6,472 nt of DNA from Stenotrophomonas sp. UBA7346 (GTDB lineage Bacteria; Pseudomonadota; Gammaproteobacteria; Xanthomonadales; Xanthomonadaceae), in NCBI GenBank assembly GCA_002471015.1, contig DKPB01000079.1, positions 1-6,472 of the forward strand, written 5' to 3'. A model generated the notes under the pieces. The model was not told the origin of the DNA, did no database searches, and was given only the letters and a program-made list of their open reading frames with translations. The number at the start of each line of letters is the position of its first letter. Positions within the stretch are counted from its first letter, which is position 1. Below are positions 1-4,645 of this stretch, piece by piece. A program made the translations under genes and the position numbers.

Positions 1-288
1 GGCTCGAAGATGGACGAGGTGATCTACGAAGAGTTCAAGGGCACCGGCAACAGCGAAGTGCACCTGAGCCGCCGCATCGCCGAAAAGCGCGTGTTCCCGG
101 CCATCGACATCAACCGTTCCGGCACCCGCCGCGAAGACCTGCTGATCGAACCGGAACTGCTGCAGAAGATCTGGATCCTGCGCAAGCTGCTGCATCCGAT
201 GGATGAAATGGCCGCCATGGAATTCCTGCTGGACAAGATGAAGAACACCAAGTCCAACGACGAGTTCTTCGGTTCGATGAAGCGCTGA
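1..288 (+). CDS. rho: Transcription termination factor Rho, C-terminal 95 residues (5' end outside window)
   Basis: This is the carboxy end of Rho, the hexameric RNA-dependent ATPase/translocase that terminates transcription. The frame is open from base 1 and stops at 286-288. The tail matches E. coli Rho closely: an SRRIAEKRVFPAID stretch, NRSGTRREDLL, then WILRKLLHPMDE and a final FFGSMKR. Two arginines that act at the ATPase subunit interface are present: fragment residue 30 (AEKR, equivalent to E. coli R353) and residue 43 (SGTR, equivalent to the arginine finger R366); their 13-residue spacing is conserved. The last residues lack the terminal serine of the E. coli protein. The gene is followed at once by an intrinsic terminator. 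It faces the TonB-domain gene tail to tail. The reading is unambiguous; only the N-terminal RNA-binding part and the Walker motifs lie outside the window. Confidence 0.97.
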   Translation, partial: GSKMDEVIYEEFKGTGNSEVHLSRRIAEKRVFPAIDINRSGTRREDLLIEPELLQKIWILRKLLHPMDEMAAMEFLLDKMKNTKSNDEFFGSMKR

Positions 289-312
289 TTCCTGCCGGAA
301 TCGGCTGCAAGC

Positions 313-338
313 AAAAGCCCCGCGAAAGCGGGGTTTTT
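313..338 (+). terminator. Intrinsic terminator of rho, probably bidirectional
   Basis: A perfect 6-bp GC stem (CCCCGC/GCGGGG, 318-323 and 328-333) with a GAAA tetraloop is followed by TTTTTG. Flanking AAAA and TTTT can extend the stem. It begins 24 bases after the rho stop codon. Read on the minus strand the same hairpin is followed by CTTTTGC, so it may also stop transcripts coming from the convergent TonB-domain gene. Confidence 0.92.
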
Positions 339-390
339 GTTTGACGTCATTTGGGCCAGCGGTGCAGGCTTTGTAAATTGCGCTCCATCT

Positions 391-414
391 GCAGAGCCAA
401 GCCATGCTCGGCTG
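391..414 (+). repeat. SMAG-type (GTAG) palindromic repeat, copy 1, degenerate
   Basis: A short REP-like hairpin: stem 395-402 with 406-413 around a CAT loop, with one A-C mismatch (399/409). The head is GCAG instead of GTAG. It matches copies 2 and 3 in this window at most positions and is paired head to head with copy 2, 18 bases away, so the two can fold into one larger cruciform or mRNA stem. Confidence 0.8.
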
Positions 415-432
415 GGGGTTCCTGTTGGAGCC

Positions 433-455
433 TGCCGAGCATGGCTCGGCTCTAC
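433..455 (-). repeat. SMAG-type (GTAG) palindromic repeat, copy 2
   Basis: On the minus strand this reads GTAGAGCCGAGCCATGCTCGG followed by CA: a GTAG head and a perfect 7-bp stem (434-440 with 444-450) around a 3-base loop. It lies in inverted orientation to copy 1, the usual dimer arrangement of these elements. The family is known from Stenotrophomonas, which supports the genus guess. Confidence 0.88.
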
Positions 456-456
456 G

Positions 457-501
457 CCCCCTCCCTTTGGCTGTAGGCCAAGGAGAGGACTGGGGAGGGG
501 T
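457..501 (-). repeat. C-rich palindromic intergenic element, copy A
   Basis: Read on the minus strand it starts ACCCCTCCCC, then CCTCTCCTTGGC, a short loop, and GCCAAAGGGAGGG. The hairpin arms are 460-471 and 477-488, with 10 Watson-Crick pairs, one G-U and one mismatch. The same arrangement (lead ACCCCTCCC(C), arm, loop, arm) recurs at 3438-3478 and 3561-3603. It is a different sequence from the SMAG repeats beside it. I know of similar C-rich repeats in Xanthomonadaceae intergenic regions but cannot name a family. Confidence 0.7.
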
Positions 502-568
502 CGGCTTTCCGCTGAAGGAGGCAACACTGGCTTCACGGCCTGCGCCGCTCCCACGCGCGCGCGCCCCG

Positions 569-592
569 CTGCCGAGCATGGCTCGGCACTAC
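569..592 (-). repeat. SMAG-type (GTAG) palindromic repeat, copy 3
   Basis: On the minus strand it reads GTAGTGCCGAGCCATGCTCG followed by GCAG, the classic SMAG form. The perfect stem is 570-577 with 581-588 around ATG. It begins 9 bases beyond the stop codon of the TonB-domain gene, so in that transcript it forms a 3'-terminal hairpin that could stabilise the mRNA end or help termination; there is no T-run after it. Confidence 0.88.
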
Positions 593-600
593 CCGCCAGG

Positions 601-1482
601 TCAGCTGCCTTGCAGCGGGGTCAGCAACTGCGGGCCATTGTTGTCGACCAGATTGACGCTGCCATCGGCAAGCGCGTCCGGTGAGAAGCCAGGCTGTTCG
701 CTGTCTTCGCGCCACGGCGCACGCTCACGCGGACCCGGCACATAACTCACCCAGCGCCCTTGATCCTGGCCTTCGGCAGCATCGTTATCCAGGGAGTAGC
801 TGACCGGCACACGCACATTCCAGAACGGTTGAGCAGCACCAGGACCTTGTGTCGGAACCCGGAAGGTCCACTGCCTGGCGCCGGCCAGGGCGCTCTTGGC
901 CAACAGCTCGCGGGCACGTCGTTGATCATTCTCCCGGCTGAGGAAGGTAAGGTTCACCTGCTCGGCAAACGCATCTTCGACCTTGCCGTCCCTGCCGACC
1001 TTGACCAGCAGGTAGACGCTGCCGGAAACACCGGCACGGAAGGCTTGTTCGGGATAACGCGGCGGTTTCAGCGAGATACGCGCGATGTTCTCCGGATCAT
1101 CGGCATCGAGCCGCGCGAAATTGATGCCGCGCAGGCTGATTTCATAGCGATCACCCTCCAGTTTGCGGGCGATGACGCGCAGGCTCATCGGTGCAAGCGC
1201 ACGAACTGCGACGCCATCCCTGAGCACAGGTTCGAAGCGCCACTTCAGCCCCGAATCGCGCACCATGCTCACCACGCCAACGGGCAGCTTGCCCTCGTTG
1301 GCCAGCTGCACTGCTGATACCGAGCCGTCGGTCTCGATACTGACTTCGCCTCGGATCACCATGCTGCTTTCAACCCGCTCACGAACCGCCGCGATACCAC
1401 CGCCACTCCCTGCGCTGGCGGGCACCGGTATCGTAGTCATAAGCAGCGCGCCAAACGCCATGGCCGCAAATACCTTCTGCAT
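601..1482 (-). CDS. Secreted TonB C-terminal-domain protein (orphan, no membrane anchor)
   Basis: A 293-residue protein with a signal peptide: basic start MQK, hydrophobic core, and a VPASA cleavage motif, so it should be cleaved after residue 24 and released into the periplasm. A TonB C-terminal-like domain spans about 138-231: PPRYPEQAFRAGVSGSVYL, then VKVGRDGKVEDA, WTFRVP and VRVPVSYSL. The first half (about 41-105) shows a weaker version of the same pattern (GEVSIETDGSVSAVQL, then LKWRFEP), suggesting a duplicated fold. It lacks the uncleaved N-terminal anchor and proline-rich spacer of classical TonB, so it probably does not power receptors in the standard way. Residues 232-293 are polar and unassigned. 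The start at 1482 was chosen over an in-frame ATG at 1539 because it has a strong AGGAG site 7 bases upstream and gives a proper signal peptide. It lies 60 bp after aceK, with a possible own promoter. Confidence 0.85.
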   Translation of the reverse strand: MQKVFAAMAFGALLMTTIPVPASAGSGGGIAAVRERVESSMVIRGEVSIETDGSVSAVQLANEGKLPVGVVSMVRDSGLKWRFEPVLRDGVAVRALAPMSLRVIARKLEGDRYEISLRGINFARLDADDPENIARISLKPPRYPEQAFRAGVSGSVYLLVKVGRDGKVEDAFAEQVNLTFLSRENDQRRARELLAKSALAGARQWTFRVPTQGPGAAQPFWNVRVPVSYSLDNDAAEGQDQGRWVSYVPGPRERAPWREDSEQPGFSPDALADGSVNLVDNNGPQLLTPLQGS

Positions 1483-1488
1483 CCCACC

Positions 1489-1495
1489 TCTCCTT
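1489..1495 (-). promoter_or_regulatory. Ribosome binding site fixing the start of the TonB-domain gene
   Basis: The minus strand reads AAGGAGAGGTGGG-ATG. The AGGAG core lies 7 bases before the ATG at 1482. No comparable site precedes the upstream in-frame ATG at 1539, which would also destroy the signal peptide. Confidence 0.8.
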
Positions 1496-1510
1496 GTGTC
1501 CGGAAAGCGG

Positions 1511-1539
1511 ATTAAAGCGCGGTCCGTGGATCCCCACAA
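1511..1539 (-). promoter_or_regulatory. Putative sigma-70 promoter for the TonB-domain gene
   Basis: On the minus strand a TTGTGG box (1534-1539) and a TTTAAT box (1511-1516) are separated by exactly 17 bases. The -10 matches the consensus at 5 of 6 positions and the -35 at 3 of 6. The -35 begins 3 bases past the aceK stop codon. The gene could therefore be transcribed alone as well as by read-through from aceK; no terminator is visible between them. Judged by eye only. Confidence 0.4.
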
Positions 1540-1542
1540 GCC

Positions 1543-3273
1543 TCAGGCCAGGCGCAGCGTGCGCGGGTACGGCGGGGTGTCCTGGTACAGGCCTTTCCGG
1601 AACCCAGCCTGCAGAGCCTGCCACCATGCTGGATCGAACAGCTCCGCAAAATTTTCCTGCACCAGCTCCAGCGACGACCGCGGCAACCCCATGAACAGCC
1701 CGAAGCGCTCGGGGAAGACATCATTGGGCGCGACATGGAACCAGGGCTCAGCCGCCATCGCCTCCTCCTCGCTGCGCGGCTGCGGCCAATGGCGGAAATT
1801 GCAGTCGGTGACCAGGCACAACTCGTCATAGTCGTAGAACACCGCCCGTCCGTGGCGTGACACACCAAAGTTCTTCAACAGCATGTCGCCGGGGAAGATA
1901 TTGTTGCAGGCCATGTCGCGGATGGCCTGCGCGTAGTCCAGCGCGGCTGCGCGCGCGGCGTCGGTGCCCTGCTCGCGCAGGTACAGATTCAGCGGCCGGA
2001 AACGGCGCTGCACATAGCAAAGTGTTATCACCACATCCTCGCCGTCGCGCTGCACGCTCTGGCTGCACTGGTTGAGCAGCTCATCCAGCAGCGCCGGCGC
2101 AAACCGGCTGGCCGGGAACCGCAGGTGCCGGTAGGGCTGCGCATCCAGCAGGCGGCCAATGCGGTCCAGGTTGAACACCAGTGCGTACTTGTCTGCGACG
2201 TCCTGGCGGCTCATGGTCTTGGGCCAGGCAAAGCGGTCGCGTATCAACTTGAACACCAGCGGGTAGCTGGGCAGGGTGAACACCGCCATCACCATGCCCG
2301 GCGTGCCTTCGGCATGCACCAGGTACTCACTGGGGTGCTGCTGGAAGTGGCTGAAGAAGGTGCGGTAACGCTCGGTCTTGCCCTGCTTGGCGCGGCCCAG
2401 CACCGTGTAGATCTCATCCACCGGCTTGCCGGGCAGGATACTGCGCAGGAACACCACCGCGTCAGCCACGGTCGGCAGGTCGGCCTGGAAATAACTGCGC
2501 GACACGCCAAACAGATGCGCCACGTCCCGCCGCCGGCTGAGCACGGCTTCCACGCGGATGCCGTCGCCATCATTGACCAGGGCAATCACGCAGGGCGAGA
2601 AGCGATGCTCGCCGAACACGCGCCCCACCAGGTAGGCGCGACGCTCGCGATAGAACACGGTCTGCAGCAGTTCGATGGCACGTACCGGGTAAGGCCCCCA
2701 TGCGGCCAGGTCGTCCTGCAGCCGCACCGCGATGGCCGCCGCACAGCGCAGCTGGTGCTGGTACGGCACATCGAAGGCGAAGTCCGCCAACAGACGCGAG
2801 AACGCCTCGGCCGGTCGCGCCTCGGAAACCGCATAGACGTGCCGCGCCACGGGATGGGTGATGGCGTCGGAGGGCTCGATATCCAGCGCCATGAATTCGA
2901 TGCTGTCATCCACGCCGTGGGTGGCGAACAGGCGCCGGGTCAGGGTGTTGTAGAACGTCTTGTACAACTCACCATCGATACGGCCATCGATCAAGGCGGC
3001 GAAATCGTGTTTGACCTGCGGCCAGAGCAGCCTGGCATCGCCCGTGCCGGACAGCAATTGCTGCAGCCGTGTACGGCACTGGCCCACGCTGAGGTCATAC
3101 AGTTCAATACGCGCGACTGCGTCGGTTTTGGCGGCGGCCCAATCACGGTGCTGGAAGCGCTCGCGGGCACGCCGGCTGATCTGGGCGAAGCCATGGTGGT
3201 AATCCTCGAAGCCCTGCGCGATGCAACTGGCAAGGCTGGCGGCCAATGCGCTGTCTGAAGCCGATTCGGTCAT
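1543..3273 (-). CDS. aceK: Isocitrate dehydrogenase kinase/phosphatase
   Basis: AceK is a cytoplasmic bifunctional enzyme that phosphorylates and dephosphorylates isocitrate dehydrogenase, switching carbon between the TCA cycle and the glyoxylate shunt. The 576-residue product is full length (E. coli about 578). An N-terminal regulatory part (about 1-310) includes the AceK-specific GRAKQGKTERYR loop (293-304). The kinase-fold part follows. Residues corresponding to the E. coli active site, at a constant offset of +6, are all present: K342 in VFKLI (K336), D377 (D371, phosphatase activity), D463 and N468 in PGDMLLKNFG (D457, N462), and D481/D483 in YDYDE (D475/D477). Equivalences are from memory of the family. 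The ATG at 3273 has only a weak CAGGT upstream, but no other sensible start exists nearby. No aceA or aceB is adjacent here, unlike the E. coli aceBAK operon; the nearest related gene is icd, 2.6 kb upstream. Confidence 0.97.
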   Translation of the reverse strand: MTESASDSALAASLASCIAQGFEDYHHGFAQISRRARERFQHRDWAAAKTDAVARIELYDLSVGQCRTRLQQLLSGTGDARLLWPQVKHDFAALIDGRIDGELYKTFYNTLTRRLFATHGVDDSIEFMALDIEPSDAITHPVARHVYAVSEARPAEAFSRLLADFAFDVPYQHQLRCAAAIAVRLQDDLAAWGPYPVRAIELLQTVFYRERRAYLVGRVFGEHRFSPCVIALVNDGDGIRVEAVLSRRRDVAHLFGVSRSYFQADLPTVADAVVFLRSILPGKPVDEIYTVLGRAKQGKTERYRTFFSHFQQHPSEYLVHAEGTPGMVMAVFTLPSYPLVFKLIRDRFAWPKTMSRQDVADKYALVFNLDRIGRLLDAQPYRHLRFPASRFAPALLDELLNQCSQSVQRDGEDVVITLCYVQRRFRPLNLYLREQGTDAARAAALDYAQAIRDMACNNIFPGDMLLKNFGVSRHGRAVFYDYDELCLVTDCNFRHWPQPRSEEEAMAAEPWFHVAPNDVFPERFGLFMGLPRSSLELVQENFAELFDPAWWQALQAGFRKGLYQDTPPYPRTLRLA

Positions 3274-3437
3274 GACGGCATGACCTGATGTTGCCGAGAT
3301 GCTGGATCAATGCAGATACGGGGCAAGCGCATGCGGGAGATCACCAGGGAGTTGCACTGACCATACGCCACTGGCTGCGGTTCGGGACAGTGTTGGACGC
3401 GACGCTGGACGTGGATTGCGCGCTTCACGCCAAAGGC
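3274..3437. other. Gene-free leader region of aceK
   Basis: This is the aceK-proximal part of the 414-bp gap between aceK and the Roadblock gene; the rest of that gap (3438-3664) is repeats. It should contain the aceK promoter on the minus strand, but I see no convincing -35/-10 pair, operator or terminator. Short open frames here have no recognisable product and run into the repeats. Confidence 0.5.
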
Positions 3438-3478
3438 ACCCCTCCCCAACCCTCCCCTTTGCTACGCAAAAGGGAGGG
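3438..3478 (+). repeat. C-rich palindromic intergenic element, copy B
   Basis: It reads ACCCCTCCCCAACCCTCCCC, then TTTGC-TAC-GCAAA and AGGGAGGG. The hairpin arms are 3450-3462 and 3466-3478, 12 of 13 pairs with a TAC loop. It is the best-formed copy in the window. It lies opposite in orientation to copy C (3561-3603), so the C-rich leads of the two (about 3436-3459 and 3584-3605) are complementary and could form one long stem enclosing the 7-bp tandem array. Confidence 0.78.
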
Positions 3479-3497
3479 AGCGAAGCGGGCGTTCGCC

Positions 3498-3552
3498 GGT
3501 AACGGGTAACGGGTAGCGGGCAGGTGGCAGGTGGCAGGTGGCAGGTGGCAGG
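3498..3552. repeat. 7-bp tandem repeat array (about 8 units, two unit types)
   Basis: Consecutive heptamers from 3498: GGTAACG, GGTAACG, GGTAGCG, then four GGCAGGT and a final GGCAGG. The period of 7 is kept across the change of unit, so the array seems to have drifted from one unit into another. Such perfect short units usually vary in number between strains. The array is enclosed by the inverted palindromes B and C and is not within a credible gene. Confidence 0.9.
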
Positions 3553-3560
3553 CATGATTC

Positions 3561-3603
3561 GCCCTCGCCCTTGCGCGCAGCGCAGGGGAAGGTTGGGAGG
3601 GGT
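3561..3603 (-). repeat. C-rich palindromic intergenic element, copy C
   Basis: Read on the minus strand it starts ACCCCTCCCAACCTTCCCCT, then GCG, a CTGCG loop, CGCAAGGGCGAGGG. It aligns with copies A and B but is more degenerate: the arms (3564-3575 and 3581-3592) have two mismatches and two G-U pairs. On the transcript of the GTPase operon this hairpin lies beyond the Roadblock stop codon and might weaken read-through, although no T-run follows it. Confidence 0.65.
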
Positions 3604-3604
3604 G

Positions 3605-3664
3605 CTTTGCTTTTGGCTTTGCTTTTGGCTTTGCTTTTGGCTTTGGCTTTGGCTTTGGCTCTGC
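3605..3664. repeat. 12-bp / 6-bp tandem repeat array
   Basis: Three perfect copies of CTTTGCTTTTGG (3605-3640) are followed by three copies of CTTTGG (3641-3658) and one imperfect unit, CTCTGC. The 12-mer is two related 6-mers, so the array likely grew by stepwise duplication. It starts 23 bases beyond the Roadblock stop codon. One minus-strand frame would read it as a Lys/Ala/Pro-rich peptide, but that frame is not the one used by the Roadblock gene. No other sequence in the window resembles it. Confidence 0.92.
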
Positions 3665-3687
3665 CTTTTCCGCCACAGCCCACCGCC

Positions 3688-4110
3688 TCACTGCCCGGAC
3701 AACTCCGCCTGGATCTTGCGCCCGCATTCGCGGGCGCTCCACAGCACATGGCCGATCACGCTGCGCTGGCCGCAGGCGGCCATCAGCAACAACGAGCCAC
3801 GTGGCAAGGGTATGGACTGCATCAACACCTTGCCCTCGCTGGCCTCCAGCATCAGTACTTCCATCGTGCCCAGCGAAAGCTCGCGGCCCACCGCGGTGGC
3901 CAATGCCAGCATCGCGCTGGTCATCGCGGCAAGGCGTTCGCCACTGGTCTGCTCGGTGGCCGAATGCGCCAGCGCAAAACCATCGACACTGGCCACCACT
4001 GCGGCCCGCACGGCGTCCACCGATGCGGTGAATTCCTGCAGACGCGCATCCACCACCGCTATCTCCCAATCTTCCAGCACAGCGATCCCCCTTGCTTCAG
4101 GCATGGTCAT
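3688..4110 (-). CDS. Roadblock/LC7-domain protein, GTPase partner (MglB/CvnB-like)
   Basis: A 140-residue soluble protein with one Roadblock/LC7 domain at about residues 24-125: helix LQEFTASVDAVRAAVVASVD, a strand GFALAHS, a helix ERLAAMTSAMLALATAVGRE, the strands LGTMEVLMLEASEGKVLMQSI and GSLLLMAACG, and a closing helix SVIGHVLWSARECGRKI. This is the order expected for the family. Bacterial Roadblock proteins bind small GTPases; MglB is a GAP for MglA, and CvnB belongs to Streptomyces conservons. That makes the adjacent GTPase the obvious partner, though GAP activity is inferred only. Its start overlaps the GTPase gene by 14 bases (ATGACCATGCCTGA), indicating translational coupling. The second ATG, at 4104, is an equally good start because GGTGA sits 6 bases before it. 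Last gene of the operon; repeats follow. Confidence 0.88.
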   Translation of the reverse strand: MTMPEARGIAVLEDWEIAVVDARLQEFTASVDAVRAAVVASVDGFALAHSATEQTSGERLAAMTSAMLALATAVGRELSLGTMEVLMLEASEGKVLMQSIPLPRGSLLLMAACGQRSVIGHVLWSARECGRKIQAELSGQ

Positions 4111-4645
4111 TCACCAAGGCAGCGGCTTCCACTTCGCCCATCAACACATCCATCAACAGCATCACCGCCTGTTCCGAGCGTGCATCGATGGGCACCAGCG
4201 GCAAGGGCCGGCCGGCGATCTCCTGGACCTTGAGCTGACAACTGTCCAGATCCACCTCCGGCGCCATGTCGAACTTGGACACCCCCACCACGGCAGGCAC
4301 GCCCTGGGCATGCTCACGCACCGCCAACAGGTAGCTCTGCAGTTCCTGTACAACGTCCGGGCTGGAGGCATCGGCCAGGATCACCACGCCGCGCGCGCCC
4401 TGCAGCAATACCGGCCAGATGAAGGAAAAACGCTGTTGCCCCGGTGTGCCATACAGGCGCAGCCGGTCACCGTTGGGCAGGTTGACGTCGGCATAGTCCA
4501 TGGCCACGGTGGTAGCCAATTTGGAGGAGCTGGCATCGGTATTGACGACATCGGTGTCGACCACCGTGCCACCCGCCACCGCCCTTACCAATGTGGACTT
4601 GCCGGCCCCCATGGCCCCCAGGATCACGACCTTGTGTTCATTCAT
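4097..4645 (-). CDS. Small Ras-like GTPase (COG2229/MglA/CvnD-type)
   Basis: A 182-residue single-domain P-loop GTPase. G1 is GAMGAGKST (10-18). Switch I carries ATT (44-46) before VAMDYADVNL. G3 is YGTPGQQRF (65-73), where the usual DxxG aspartate is replaced by glycine, as is common in bacterial GTPases of this group, and the following Gln is retained. G4 is SKFD (123-126) in place of NKxD, and G5 is IDARS (153-157). There is no membrane segment or lipidation signal, so it should act in the cytoplasm, perhaps as a recruited polarity or assembly switch. The start at 4645 gives a four-base ATGA overlap with the upstream gene and places the P-loop near the N-terminus; a longer frame reaching back to 5005 only adds sequence antisense-like in composition from the upstream gene. 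The gene also overlaps the Roadblock gene. Function of the pathway is unknown. Confidence 0.9.
   Translation of the reverse strand: MNEHKVVILGAMGAGKSTLVRAVAGGTVVDTDVVNTDASSSKLATTVAMDYADVNLPNGDRLRLYGTPGQQRFSFIWPVLLQGARGVVILADASSPDVVQELQSYLLAVREHAQGVPAVVGVSKFDMAPEVDLDSCQLKVQEIAGRPLPLVPIDARSEQAVMLLMDVLMGEVEAAALVNDHA

Noticed and set aside
24..554. Minus-strand 176-codon frame across the rho 3' end and the SMAG repeats
   Set aside because: It is antisense to a conserved part of rho and passes through the terminator and repeats; no motif or ribosome binding site supports it.
1483..1539. Longer start for the TonB-domain gene at 1539
   Set aside because: It lacks a ribosome binding site, overlaps the putative promoter and would bury the signal peptide. 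The ATG at 1482 has a strong AGGAG site.
2125..3258. Plus-strand open frame of 377 codons antisense to aceK
   Set aside because: It lies entirely within aceK, has a composition typical of an antisense frame in GC-rich DNA (many His, Gln, Arg), and shows no domain. The aceK reading has all its catalytic residues.
3498..3664. Possible CRISPR array
   Set aside because: Units are 6-12 bp and directly adjacent without spacers; no cas genes are present.
3425..4069. Minus-strand frame of 214 codons with a Lys/Ala/Pro repeat and a Pro/Ala/Thr/Cys/His repeat
   Set aside because: The low-complexity peptide is just the tandem arrays read through, and the rest is a shifted frame of the Roadblock gene. 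No domain and no ribosome binding site.
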